DNA of 64,000 nucleotides from Haemophilus parainfluenzae. Lineage in GTDB: Bacteria > Pseudomonadota > Gammaproteobacteria > Enterobacterales > Pasteurellaceae. Positions 1 to 8,241 of this stretch are shown in pieces. A program made the position numbers and the translations under genes. Numbering within the stretch: position 1 is the first letter of the stretch; every line of letters begins with the position of its first letter. The stretch covers positions 21,798-85,797 of the forward strand of contig NZ_QEPZ01000007.1 of the NCBI RefSeq assembly GCF_003253005.1, read 5' to 3'. Below the pieces are notes generated by a model that worked only from the letters and a program-made list of their open reading frames with translations, made no database searches and was not told the origin of the DNA.

Positions 1-351
1 CCACAAGGTAGCTTACAGAATACTGGAGATAGAGGCGAAACAAGCCAACAAGTAAGAGAAAAAGTGTTAAAAGTGAGAGAAATTCAACTTGCTCGAGCAG
101 GCAAGATCAATGCATATCTTTCAAGCAAAGAAATTGAACGAGACTGTAAATTACAAGATAAAGATTCACTATTTCTTGAGAATGCACTGAATAAGCTAGG
201 GCTTTCAGTAAGAGCCTACCATCGAATTTTGAAAGTCTCACGCACAATTGCCGATTTGAATGGCGAAAAAGAGATACAACAACCTCATTTAGCAGAAGCG
301 CTAGGATATCGGGCAATGGATCGGTTGTTACAGAAATTATCTGCCGCTTAA
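1..351 (+). CDS. comM: ComM C-terminal part (YifB/Mg-chelatase-like AAA+ helicase), cut by window edge
   Basis: The reading frame is open from base 1 and gives the last 116 residues of a ComM/YifB family protein. The visible part is the C-terminal Mg-chelatase-related helical domain (VREIQLARAG, then LSVRAYHRILKVSRTIADL and ALGYRAMDRLL). ComM is a hexameric branch-migration helicase that extends heteroduplex during natural transformation. The ATPase motifs and promoter lie outside the window. A GTG at 64 is internal and should not be read as the start. The gene ends at a bidirectional hairpin shared with convergent nfuA. Identity is recalled from family sequence; it is firm because the last ~100 residues are strongly conserved. 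Confidence 0.9.
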   Translation, partial: PQGSLQNTGDRGETSQQVREKVLKVREIQLARAGKINAYLSSKEIERDCKLQDKDSLFLENALNKLGLSVRAYHRILKVSRTIADLNGEKEIQQPHLAEALGYRAMDRLLQKLSAA

Positions 352-356
352 AAAAT

Positions 357-383
357 AAAAGGGCGAATGATTAGCCCTTTTTT
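357..383. terminator. Bidirectional terminator comM / nfuA
   Basis: Inverted repeat AAAGGGC / GCCCTTT with a 9-base loop, followed by T's rightward and preceded by A's, so it can stop both comM (+) and nfuA (-). Confidence 0.75.
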
Positions 384-394
384 ATCTTCTATTC

Positions 395-979
395 TTAATA
401 ATAAGAATGTTCACCACGTTGGTGTTCTGTTACGTCTCTTGCACCTTTTAATTCATTCGGGAAGAGCGAAACTAACTGTTTTTCTACCCCGTCTTTTAGG
501 GTGACATCAACCATTGAACAACCATTACAGCCACCACCGAATTGTAGAACAGCATAACCATCATCAGTAATTTCAATTAACGTGATTTTACCGCCATGGC
601 TAGCTAATTGTGGGTTGATTTGTGTTTGAATCACATACTCTACGCGCTCGATTAAAGGCGCATCATCTGCAACTTTACGCATTTTTGCGTTAGGCGCTTT
701 TAAAGTCAGTTGAGCCCCAAGCTCTTCTGTTACATAATCAATTTCCGCATCTTCTAAAAACGGTAAGCTTATTTCATCTACAAATGCTGAAAAAGTATCG
801 TATTTCATTTCGGTATCAGTCGCTTCAACTGAATTTGGCGGGCAATAGGACACGCCACATTCTGCTCCTGGCGTACCCGGATTCACGACAAAAATACGAA
901 TATTTGTACCTTCTTCTTGCGTATCTAAAAGTTTCCGAAAATGTGCTTGTGCAGCATCTGAAATAAAAATTTGTTCCAT
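395..979 (-). CDS. nfuA: Fe/S biogenesis protein NfuA
   Basis: 194 residues, the usual NfuA length. The N-terminal half is the degenerate A-type carrier domain ([16 protein letters not shown]). The C-terminal Nfu domain carries the cluster-binding CxxC in [17 protein letters not shown]. NfuA receives a [4Fe-4S] cluster and passes it to apo-proteins such as lipoyl synthase and aconitase under oxidative or iron stress. It lies downstream of comF on the same strand with a 115 bp gap, so it may be partly co-transcribed with the competence operon; the order comA-F then nfuA matches H. influenzae as I recall it. The gap holds an AT-rich stretch that could carry its own promoter. The ATG at 979 is the only sensible start. 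Confidence 0.93.
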   Translation of the reverse strand: MEQIFISDAAQAHFRKLLDTQEEGTNIRIFVVNPGTPGAECGVSYCPPNSVEATDTEMKYDTFSAFVDEISLPFLEDAEIDYVTEELGAQLTLKAPNAKMRKVADDAPLIERVEYVIQTQINPQLASHGGKITLIEITDDGYAVLQFGGGCNGCSMVDVTLKDGVEKQLVSLFPNELKGARDVTEHQRGEHSYY

Positions 980-1094
980 AAATAAAGTCCTAATATTTGA
1001 TATAATATGTTAAGAATAATACTCCGATATGGCAATTTTTTCTACATTTATTCCTATTTTTATAGATATAGATGAATCCTATCTTTAACAGAAT

Positions 1095-1784
1095 TTAAGC
1101 TCTCGCTAAACCCCATACCTGAATTTCTTTTACACCTAATTTTCGAAGCTGTTTGGCTATCTCTGCCAACGTTGAGCCGGTTGTAATCACATCATCCACC
1201 AAAGCAACGCGTTCATAAGGAAAAGGCTTTTTGGTATTCACTGCAAAAGCATTTTTAAGATTGTGTCGTCGATCTTTCGCCGTTAAACCTCGCTGAGTAT
1301 GAGTATGTTTAATCCGTTTCACCACATGATTACAGTTAGGCACATCACACCAACGACTTAACCAATTAGCCAATAAATCAGCCTGATTATAGCCCCGTTG
1401 CCACTGTCGAAAATGATATAGCGGTACGGGGATAATCGCCTGTGGCAGAGAGAGTCCATGTGTTCGTCTCGCCTCTCGCACCGCAAGATAAAGCAAACGC
1501 GATAAACTCCGATCTAACCAAAACTGTTTTTGGAATTTAAAACGATGAATAAGTGAAGAAAGCGGTTCAAGGTAATGTCCAATTATCACAATACGATCCC
1601 AAGCGGGTTCATTTCTCAAACAATGACCACAGCCCATTGCATAATGCTGCAAGGGTGAACCACATCGCCCACAATAAGGGAAAGTTTTAATTTGCTTCTG
1701 ACATCGACTGCACAATCCATTTCGACCAATATGAATAGCTCGCTTGCAATGCACACAACTAAATTGAAAAAAATGAGAAAACAT
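1095..1784 (-). CDS. comF: Competence protein ComF, phosphoribosyltransferase-like
   Basis: 229 residues from the ATG at 1784. A longer frame runs to 1868, but its extra 28 residues overlap comE and look like read-through, while 229 aa fits the family. The N-terminus holds a four-to-eight-cysteine zinc-ribbon region (CVHCKRA, GLCSRCQK, YCGRCGSPL, CGHC). The C-terminus has the phosphoribosyltransferase PRPP loop VALVDDVITTGST. ComF acts in the cytoplasm and is needed for single-stranded DNA to cross the inner membrane and be handed to recombination proteins in transformation; its exact chemistry is unsettled. It is the last com gene of the comA-F operon, 19 bp after comE. The ribosome-binding region overlaps a one-mismatch uptake signal (AAAGTGTGGTCAA). 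Confidence 0.92.
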   Translation of the reverse strand: MFSHFFQFSCVHCKRAIHIGRNGLCSRCQKQIKTFPYCGRCGSPLQHYAMGCGHCLRNEPAWDRIVIIGHYLEPLSSLIHRFKFQKQFWLDRSLSRLLYLAVREARRTHGLSLPQAIIPVPLYHFRQWQRGYNQADLLANWLSRWCDVPNCNHVVKRIKHTHTQRGLTAKDRRHNLKNAFAVNTKKPFPYERVALVDDVITTGSTLAEIAKQLRKLGVKEIQVWGLARA

Positions 1785-1803
1785 GAGAAAAATTGACCAC
1801 ACT

Positions 1804-3186
1804 TTATTTTTTCGCTTTTTCAACTTGCTTAAAATGCTTTTCTTTTTTGGCCATTTCCATTCTTTCACCTTGTTTCAAAATATGAGGAGTCACAAAAATT
1901 ACGAGTTCTCGTTTTTGATGTCGTTCACTTTCCTTACTAAATAAGCGCTTAATACCTGGAATATCGCCCAATAATGGTACTTTATCGACACCTTTCGTGA
2001 TCGTATCGTGAAATACACCGCCCAATACAATCGTTTCCCCATCTTTGGCAAACACTTGCGTATTAATTTCTTGTTTATCAATAGATACGACTTCATTCTG
2101 CCCATAAGCCACGCGATTTCCTGGCGAGTTTTGACTGACTAATAAATCCAATAAGATATTATTATCCTTCGAAATATGCGGTGTGACTTCCAACCCCAAC
2201 ACAGCTTCACGAAACTCCACTGACTGCGTGTCATTTTTACCATTCGTCACCACATAAGGAATTTCTGTCCCTTGTTTGATGCTTGCGCTTTTTTTGTTGG
2301 TCGTGAGTAATCGAGGACTCGCTATAATTTCTACGTTATTTTCACGTTCAAGTGCGGTCAATTCTAGGTCTAATAATCGACCATTAATTTTGGCTACTTG
2401 AAGTGCTAATGAGCCAGCTGGCGTGACCGTTGTCGCAAAATTTACATTTAAATTATTACTGATATTGCTAAACCCATTCGCATCTAAACTGCCACTCACT
2501 CGATGGGCTGCCTCAGTAGGATTAAAAATGCCCCAACGCACACCTAATTCTTTTAGGCTTTCATCGGTAATCGTCACAATACGTGCTTCAATGACAATTT
2601 GCTCAATAGGTTTATCCAGCTCTGCAATTAATTTTTTGATATTTTTAAGTGAACGTGCATCATCCTGAATCAGTAATACATTGCTTCGATCATCAAATGT
2701 AATTGTGCCGCTAGGTGAAAGCAAAGAACCGCTCCCTGTGGTTAAAGATTTCATCACATCAGAAGCCTTAGCAAAATGCAGTTTAACCGTTGTACTCACA
2801 AGTGGTGTTTCACTAGGCAAACTTTCTCCGCTAATCGCCATAGGTTCTGTTATTTTCTCTGAATATTGTTCATGTTGAGAAGGCTTACCTAAATAATAAA
2901 TATCATTTTCTTGATAAAAAGAGAGCCCTTTGATTTTTGCGACAGAACGCAATAAACGATCAAAATCTACGTTATCTAATTGTAATGAAAGTGTTCCTTC
3001 TAACTCATCATCAATCATTAAATTGGCATTTTGCTCAAGGGCAAGTTGTTGGAGTGTCTCTACTATGGGAGCTTGTTTTAAGCGAAGTGAAAATACGCGA
3101 TTTTCTGCCACTGAATAAGTTGTCCATAGGATCAGAAAACACATTAAAAACTGACCAAACTTTGTTTTTATTTTCTGCTTTACCAT
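1804..3186 (-). CDS. comE: Competence secretin ComE (PilQ family)
   Basis: 460 residues. A short N-terminal export signal (hydrophobic stretch about 12-25, ending near SVAEN) is followed by an STN/N0-like domain (VETLQQLALEQNANLMIDDEL), an N1 domain (VKLHFAKASDVMKSL) and the C-terminal secretin core, including VPLLGDIPGIKRLF and ELVIFVTPHIL near the end. Secretins form the outer-membrane ring through which type IV pili and incoming DNA pass. The start at 3186 lies one base after the comD stop, so translation is probably coupled. H. influenzae comE mutants are non-transformable (family knowledge). Shorter than PilQ of Neisseria, because it lacks AMIN domains. Confidence 0.94.
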   Translation of the reverse strand: MVKQKIKTKFGQFLMCFLILWTTYSVAENRVFSLRLKQAPIVETLQQLALEQNANLMIDDELEGTLSLQLDNVDFDRLLRSVAKIKGLSFYQENDIYYLGKPSQHEQYSEKITEPMAISGESLPSETPLVSTTVKLHFAKASDVMKSLTTGSGSLLSPSGTITFDDRSNVLLIQDDARSLKNIKKLIAELDKPIEQIVIEARIVTITDESLKELGVRWGIFNPTEAAHRVSGSLDANGFSNISNNLNVNFATTVTPAGSLALQVAKINGRLLDLELTALERENNVEIIASPRLLTTNKKSASIKQGTEIPYVVTNGKNDTQSVEFREAVLGLEVTPHISKDNNILLDLLVSQNSPGNRVAYGQNEVVSIDKQEINTQVFAKDGETIVLGGVFHDTITKGVDKVPLLGDIPGIKRLFSKESERHQKRELVIFVTPHILKQGERMEMAKKEKHFKQVEKAKK

Positions 3187-3187
3187 T

Positions 3188-3571
3188 TTAAAATCCCATT
3201 ATGATTGAGGTCGTTTGTTCACATTGCCCTGTTTTATAACCTTGGAAAGCCACACTGTTTTTACTTACTTTTTCGATTAAATAGCCTTCCTTTCCAATCC
3301 GCTGCCCCACTTGAGCAGAAAGAATATGCCCATCATCATTAAAGAATACTTCTGCCTGTTTACCGTATTGCACGACACCCACAATATGTAGTTGAGCCAA
3401 TGGGCGTTCCTCCGCCAGTCTCGGCTCCGAATATACGCAAGTCGACACCGGCGGTAGGGTGAGCCCCTCTTTTGGATATTCGGTTTGTTCTCTTTGTTTA
3501 CGATCAAAAGGATCTTGCGAAAATACGGATACAGAAAAAGTCGCTATCAAGATTAAAAAGAGCTTTTTCAT
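3188..3571 (-). CDS. comD: Competence protein ComD (PilP-like)
   Basis: 127 residues with an N-terminal export signal (KKLFLILIATFSVSVFS, about residues 2-18). The mature part is small, with two cysteines (TCVYSEP and GQCEQ) that could pair in the periplasm, and a beta-rich segment (LHIVGVVQYGKQAEVFFNDD) typical of the PilP/GspC homology fold. PilP bridges the PilMNO inner-membrane platform to the secretin. The start codon overlaps the comC stop by one base and its stop abuts comE, so it sits in a tightly coupled operon. Identity rests on position between comC and comE plus fold-like features. Confidence 0.9.
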   Translation of the reverse strand: MKKLFLILIATFSVSVFSQDPFDRKQREQTEYPKEGLTLPPVSTCVYSEPRLAEERPLAQLHIVGVVQYGKQAEVFFNDDGHILSAQVGQRIGKEGYLIEKVSKNSVAFQGYKTGQCEQTTSIIMGF

Positions 3572-4113
3572 TACTTGTCCTTATTCAATTGGAAAATTAA
3601 CTCACATGTAATAGAAGCATTTTCCTCTTCATCTAATTTCTCAATGTTTAATTGAGTTAACGAAAGTTTAGGAATGTCCCTTAAAAGTGCGGTCAAAAAT
3701 TGCTGTAAATCGGCAAAATAGCCTTGTAATGACAAATGTAACAAAGTATGTTGAGAAAAATCCCAACGTAAATCCAACGCTCGAAGTCGCCCATTTAACA
3801 ATGCCTGAACATGCTGATTGATCGGCAACACAGAATTAGCCAATTCTGGAGAAAGTTGTCGGCTGTCTGACTTTTGCCTTAAAGTTTGTAAAATCTTTTC
3901 CTGTTTCTCCCACTCTTGTTGTTGCAAACTCAATTCTGCGTCAAGTCGATGTCGTTCATTGCTATTTTCAACGTAACGAAAAACAGGTAAAAAAATGACC
4001 GCACTTAGTGCACTCAACCAAAAGATAGCATGCACCATTTGAGATAATCGAAGCCATTTCCCCAACCAACCTTGTGCAGTTTTTTGAACAATCTCATCGA
4101 TAAGATTCTTCAT
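3571..4113 (-). CDS. comC: Competence protein ComC (PilO-like)
   Basis: 180 residues. One membrane segment near the N-terminus (about 28-47, AIFWLSALSAVIFLPVF) is followed by a coiled coil (LDAELSLQQQEWEKQEKILQ) and a ferredoxin-like C-terminal domain ending FQLNKDK. This is the PilO arrangement: an inner-membrane protein that pairs with PilN/ComB to align the pilus motor with the secretin. The ATG overlaps the comB stop by four bases. Two canonical uptake signals lie inside the gene, near 3685 and 3997. Confidence 0.88.
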   Translation of the reverse strand: MKNLIDEIVQKTAQGWLGKWLRLSQMVHAIFWLSALSAVIFLPVFRYVENSNERHRLDAELSLQQQEWEKQEKILQTLRQKSDSRQLSPELANSVLPINQHVQALLNGRLRALDLRWDFSQHTLLHLSLQGYFADLQQFLTALLRDIPKLSLTQLNIEKLDEEENASITCELIFQLNKDK

Positions 4114-4622
4114 TGCTCAGACTCCAATAACTGAATATCAAATTGAAAGAATAACTGTTGTTGCACTGGTTGAAACTTGGTCAAATTAACCTCTGTAAAA
4201 TGATGTTTAAGAAATTGATGTATCGCTTCAAATTCTTGTTGATTTTCCGTCATGCCAGAAAGGGCAACTTGCTTAGCATTGAGCGTAAATACATCTAACT
4301 CACCTTGTTGTAATGGTAACTCACTTAATAAGTTAAGCATCCGATACACATATTCTGTATCCATTTCTGTCAGCTCATTCATTTCTTTCAGGTTACTTTG
4401 TAGTTGCTGAACTTGAATATGTTTCTTATGGACTTGATTGGTGATTTGTGCGAGTTTTTCTTTTGTCTGATTTAGCACATACACTTGTTGTTCATTAAGA
4501 TGACTCAAGCCAAAGACAATCAACACTGAGCAAGCTAGCCAAATTAAACCTTGCCACATAAAGCGCTTAAAAGCCTTTTGATGTTGTTCTAAGCGCCAAG
4601 GCAATAAATTAAGGCTTAACAT
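4110..4622 (-). CDS. comB: Competence protein ComB (PilN-like)
   Basis: 170 residues from the ATG at 4622. Three start codons stand in a row (GTG 4628, ATG 4625, ATG 4622); GGGAGA lies directly against the GTG but six bases before the third codon, so 4622 is the best spaced. The N-terminal motif LSLNLLPWR is the conserved PilN peptide that binds PilM. It is followed by one membrane segment (GLIWLACSVLIVFGLSHL), a coiled coil (about 45-85) and a small ferredoxin-like domain. The gene overlaps comA by 14 bases, so the two are translationally coupled. Confidence 0.88.
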   Translation of the reverse strand: MLSLNLLPWRLEQHQKAFKRFMWQGLIWLACSVLIVFGLSHLNEQQVYVLNQTKEKLAQITNQVHKKHIQVQQLQSNLKEMNELTEMDTEYVYRMLNLLSELPLQQGELDVFTLNAKQVALSGMTENQQEFEAIHQFLKHHFTEVNLTKFQPVQQQLFFQFDIQLLESEQ

Positions 4623-5457
4623 CATCACTCTCCCGATTAATTGGAGGCAAAAGTGCGGGTGTTTTTGAGGATAAATCCACTAGCTTTAAATCGGTTTGCC
4701 ACAGTGCATTACCTAAAGCGATGAAAGGTAAATCTGTTTCGATGCGTTGCCAATCCTGAGGCAGTGATTCTATCGTGCGTGAATTCAATATATCTGGCGT
4801 TTGATACACATAAACCTGTTCTATCGTTTCGGGAAAGCGTTGGATAAATTGTTGATAAAGCTCAGATAAATCACTTTGAGATTGCAAAACTTGTCGTTGT
4901 TGTAAGCGTTCACAAACAGCGAGACAACCTTGTTGATCTTGATATAAAAATAAAGTGTTAATCGGCTCTTGCCCTAAAATGACATAAAATGCGCGTAAAA
5001 TACTGTGATTCAGTAAATCAAGTGCGGTCAATTTTAGCGGCAAATATTTTGCTAATTCCGCTTTAGCGCTTTCTTGTCGAATCGCCGTGATATCCAAACG
5101 AAAACCTTGTTTTAATGGCGTGGTCAGATAATCAAACCATAATTCATCCAACGGAATCGGTAATTCTTTTTGCAAAATGAAACGACATTGTTGTTCACAT
5201 TCCTGGACATTGAGAGTTTGCGGTAAAATAAGCGTTTTAGACCAAGTTAAATGGGGTGAAATGGCTCCGATAAAACAACATTGGCTAGTTTTTTGTGGTA
5301 AATGAGGTAATAAATGGGAAAAAATGTCTTTTTGCTGTCCATTTAAGCAAATAGATTGAACTTTGTGGAATGCATCTAGCCAAACGAAATAGAGGTTATC
5401 TTGTTGTTTACTCACACCAATTTGTTGTTTTCGCTGCTTTCTATGGGCAATTTCCAT
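4609..5457 (-). CDS. comA: Competence protein ComA (PilM-like)
   Basis: 282 residues with no signal peptide or membrane segment, as expected of the cytoplasmic actin-like PilM protein at the base of the pilus platform. The sequence is divergent, and clear ATPase phosphate motifs are not obvious, which is normal for the Haemophilus ComA branch. It is the first gene of comA-F, divergent from ponA across 99 bp. The operon is competence-induced in H. influenzae through CRP plus Sxy, and a CRP-S-like palindrome is present at 5550-5571. An uptake signal lies within the gene near 5024. Confidence 0.88.
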   Translation of the reverse strand: MEIAHRKQRKQQIGVSKQQDNLYFVWLDAFHKVQSICLNGQQKDIFSHLLPHLPQKTSQCCFIGAISPHLTWSKTLILPQTLNVQECEQQCRFILQKELPIPLDELWFDYLTTPLKQGFRLDITAIRQESAKAELAKYLPLKLTALDLLNHSILRAFYVILGQEPINTLFLYQDQQGCLAVCERLQQRQVLQSQSDLSELYQQFIQRFPETIEQVYVYQTPDILNSRTIESLPQDWQRIETDLPFIALGNALWQTDLKLVDLSSKTPALLPPINRESDDVKP

Positions 5458-5506
5458 ATTCTTTCCTATTCTTTAGGGGATTAATCTTTTATACTTAGCA
5501 GCCAAA

Positions 5507-5512
5507 ATCATA
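5507..5512 (-). promoter_or_regulatory. Candidate -10 box of the comA-F promoter
   Basis: TATGAT on the minus strand, about 50 bp before the comA start. Its centre lies about 51 bp from the centre of the CRP-S palindrome at 5550-5571, which would place the activator near -61.5 (class I). An alternative weaker box, TATTCA at 5525-5530, would fit a class II (-41.5) layout. Inference only. Confidence 0.4.
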
Positions 5513-5549
5513 ATTTTAATTTTTTGAATATTCATTAAACCAGAGAGAA

Positions 5550-5571
5550 TTTTACGATGCGGATCGCAAAA
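5550..5571 (-). promoter_or_regulatory. CRP-S (competence regulatory element) for comA-F, overlapping the ponA start
   Basis: A 22 bp near-perfect palindrome: TTTTACGAT, four bases, ATCGCAAAA. On the minus strand the left arm reads TTTTGCGAT. This matches the Haemophilus CRP-S consensus (TTTTGCGATC...GATCGCAAAA), which differs from ordinary CRP sites by TGCGA in place of TGTGA and needs Sxy/TfoX. Only one arm base breaks symmetry. It includes the ATG of ponA (5557-5559), so the site also fixes the first codons of PBP1A (MRIAK). Confidence 0.82.
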
Positions 5572-8175
5572 TTAATATTAAGTACCCTATTTACGATATG
5601 TATACTGGGGTTAGTCGCCGGTGGTGTACTGTATTTTCACTTAAAATCCTCCTTACCATCGGTAGAAAGCCTAAAAACCGTCGAGTTACAACAACCGATG
5701 CAAATTTATACGGCTGATGGCAAATTGATCGGTGAAGTCGGTGAACAACGCCGTATTCCAGTGAAATTAGAAAATGTGCCTCAGCGTCTGCAAGATGCTT
5801 TCTTAGCGACGGAAGATAGCCGTTTTTATGACCATCACGGTTTAGACCCTGTCGGTATTGCTCGTGCGATTTTTGTTGCTGTCAACAATGGTGGTGCATC
5901 TCAAGGGGCAAGTACCATTACACAACAGCTTGCACGTAACTTCTTCTTAACCCCAGAGAAAACCATCATTCGTAAAGCTCGCGAAGCAGTATTAGCCATT
6001 GAAATTGAAAATGCCTTAAGCAAACAAGAAATTTTAGAACTTTATTTGAATAAAATTTTCTTAGGGTATCGCTCTTATGGCGTTGCAGCAGCTGCTCAAA
6101 CCTACTTTGGTAAAAACTTAGATGAATTAACACTTTCTGAAATGGCGATCATTGCAGGCTTACCAAAAGCACCTTCAACAATGAACCCATTGTATTCACC
6201 AAAACGTGCGGAAGAACGCCGTAATGTGGTATTAGGTCGTATGTTGGATGAAAACAAAATCACCAAAGCAGAATATGATGCAGCCATCAAAGAGCCAATC
6301 GTAGCGAGTTATCACGGTGCAAAATTTGAATTCCGTGCAGACTATGTGACTGAAATGGTTCGTCAAGAAATGGTAAAACGTTTTGGTGAGGAAGATGCTT
6401 ACACCAAAGGTTATAAAGTCTTCACAACTGTACTGTCAAAAGATCAAGCAGAAGCACAAAAAGCCGTACGTAATAACCTGATCGATTATGATATGCGTCA
6501 TGGCTGGCGTGGTGGCGCGCCTCTATGGAAAAAAGGTGAAGCCGTATGGGACAACGAGCGTATTGTCGCTTTCTTGAAAAAATTGCCTGATTCAGAACCT
6601 TTTATTCCAGCGGCGGTAACCGCATTGGGTAAAAATGATGCAGAATTACTTTTAGCTAATAATGAAACGATGACGCTGTCTTCAAACGCAATGCGTTGGG
6701 CAGGTAAATCCCCTGTTAAAGTGGGCGAACAGATTTGGATTCGTAAACGTGATAATGGTGAGTGGGTGTTAGGCCAAATTCCGGCAGCTAACTCTGCATT
6801 AGTTTCATTAAACTCTGATAATGGTGCTATTGAGGCCATGGTGGGTGGTTTTAGCTACGAACAAAGTAAATTTAACCGAGCAACCCAATCTTTAGTGCAA
6901 GTCGGTTCTTCGATTAAACCATTTATCTATGCAGCGGCATTAGAGAAAGGTTTAACGCTTTCAAGCGTATTGCAAGACAGTCCTATCTCCATTCAAAAAC
7001 CAGGACAACCTTTGTGGCAACCGAAAAACTCACCTGATCGTTATGACGGTCCAATGCGTTTACGTGTGGGTTTAGGTCAATCTAAAAACATGATTGCCAT
7101 CCGAGCTCTACAAACCGCAGGTGTTGGCTTTACGGCTGACTTCTTACAACGTTTTGGATTCAAACGTGACCAATATTTTGCCAGCGAAGCGCTTGCATTA
7201 GGTGCGGCATCCTTCACTCCATTGGAAATGGCGCGTGCTTACGCGGTATTTGATAATGGTGGTTTCTTAATTGATCCTTACCTTATCGAAAAAATTCAAG
7301 ATAATACCGGTAAAGATTTATTTATTGCGAACCCAAAAATTGCTTGTATTACCTGTAACGACATTCCTGTGATTTATGGTGAAACCAAAGATAAAATTGA
7401 TGGTTTTAAAGATGTCGCAGAAGTGGCTAACCCTGACAATCTAAAATCTGCTAAAGGTAATAGCAACACCGATACAGATGAAGGTGAGGGTGAGCAGCAA
7501 CCTGAGAATATACCAGACTTGCCAGAGCTTCAAACATCAGCATTAAATGACGGTTCTGTTGATTTAATGGCTGATGCGAAAGACGGCGTGGCGAAACAAG
7601 AATATGCGCCTCGTGTGATTAGCGGCGAATTAGCCTTCTTAATTCGTAGTGCATTAAATACGGCGATTTATGGTGAACAAGGTCTCGGTTGGAAAGGTAC
7701 CAGCTGGCGTATCGCGCAAAGTATTAAGCGTAGTGATATAGGCGGTAAAACCGGTACAACCAATAGCGCGAAAGTTGCTTGGTATGCAGGCTTTGGTGCT
7801 AACTTAGTGACCACGACCTATATCGGTTTTGATGATAACAAGCGTGTATTAGGTAGAGGTGAAGCAGGTGCGAAAACCGCTATGCCAGCCTGGGTCGCTT
7901 ATATGAAAGCGGCACTTTCTGATGTACCAGAACGTCAACTTGAGCTTCCACCAAATATCATAGAGAAAACCATTGACAGTAACTCTGGTTTACTTTCTGA
8001 AGGTGGTGGCCGTAAAGAATACTTTATCGTTGGTACCGAGCCTAAACGTACTTACATTGCGGAAATGAAAGAGCGTGGTTATTATGTTCCACCTGAGTTA
8101 CAACAACGCTTGAATGGCGGAACAGGTAAAATCAAAGACGCAATTCCAGCAACGCAACCAGAAGAATTATTCTAA
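5557..8175 (+). CDS. ponA: Penicillin-binding protein 1A (bifunctional peptidoglycan synthase)
   Basis: 872 residues. A cytoplasmic tip and one membrane segment (about 5-27) come first. The glycosyltransferase domain follows with EDSRFYDHHG (catalytic Glu about 86) and QGASTITQQLARN. The transpeptidase domain has SSIK (Ser about 450), SKN (about 509) and KTGTT (about 731). PBP1A polymerises and cross-links peptidoglycan at the inner-membrane outer face during cell elongation. An acidic, low-complexity stretch around residues 640-655 (SNTDTDEGEGEQQPEN) is a variable insert. Divergent from comA; the two promoters share 99 bp and the CRP-S site overlaps this start codon. Terminated by an inverted uptake-signal pair. 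Confidence 0.95.
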   Translation: MRIAKLILSTLFTICILGLVAGGVLYFHLKSSLPSVESLKTVELQQPMQIYTADGKLIGEVGEQRRIPVKLENVPQRLQDAFLATEDSRFYDHHGLDPVGIARAIFVAVNNGGASQGASTITQQLARNFFLTPEKTIIRKAREAVLAIEIENALSKQEILELYLNKIFLGYRSYGVAAAAQTYFGKNLDELTLSEMAIIAGLPKAPSTMNPLYSPKRAEERRNVVLGRMLDENKITKAEYDAAIKEPIVASYHGAKFEFRADYVTEMVRQEMVKRFGEEDAYTKGYKVFTTVLSKDQAEAQKAVRNNLIDYDMRHGWRGGAPLWKKGEAVWDNERIVAFLKKLPDSEPFIPAAVTALGKNDAELLLANNETMTLSSNAMRWAGKSPVKVGEQIWIRKRDNGEWVLGQIPAANSALVSLNSDNGAIEAMVGGFSYEQSKFNRATQSLVQVGSSIKPFIYAAALEKGLTLSSVLQDSPISIQKPGQPLWQPKNSPDRYDGPMRLRVGLGQSKNMIAIRALQTAGVGFTADFLQRFGFKRDQYFASEALALGAASFTPLEMARAYAVFDNGGFLIDPYLIEKIQDNTGKDLFIANPKIACITCNDIPVIYGETKDKIDGFKDVAEVANPDNLKSAKGNSNTDTDEGEGEQQPENIPDLPELQTSALNDGSVDLMADAKDGVAKQEYAPRVISGELAFLIRSALNTAIYGEQGLGWKGTSWRIAQSIKRSDIGGKTGTTNSAKVAWYAGFGANLVTTTYIGFDDNKRVLGRGEAGAKTAMPAWVAYMKAALSDVPERQLELPPNIIEKTIDSNSGLLSEGGGRKEYFIVGTEPKRTYIAEMKERGYYVPPELQQRLNGGTGKIKDAIPATQPEELF

Positions 8176-8191
8176 CCCTGATTTAAATACT

Positions 8192-8223
8192 AAAAGTGCG
8201 GTTAATTTTGACCGCACTTTTTT
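8192..8223 (+). terminator. ponA terminator made of an inverted uptake-signal pair
   Basis: AAAAGTGCGGT, short loop, ACCGCACTTTTTT: two head-to-head uptake signals form a 10-11 bp stem followed by T's, 17 bp after the ponA stop. Confidence 0.85.
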
Positions 8224-8241
8224 ACGTCAAAAGGACAAACC

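Noticed and set aside
1785..1868. Longer ComF starting inside comE
   Set aside because: The extra residues are lysine-rich read-through of the comE end; the family length and zinc-ribbon start favour 1784.
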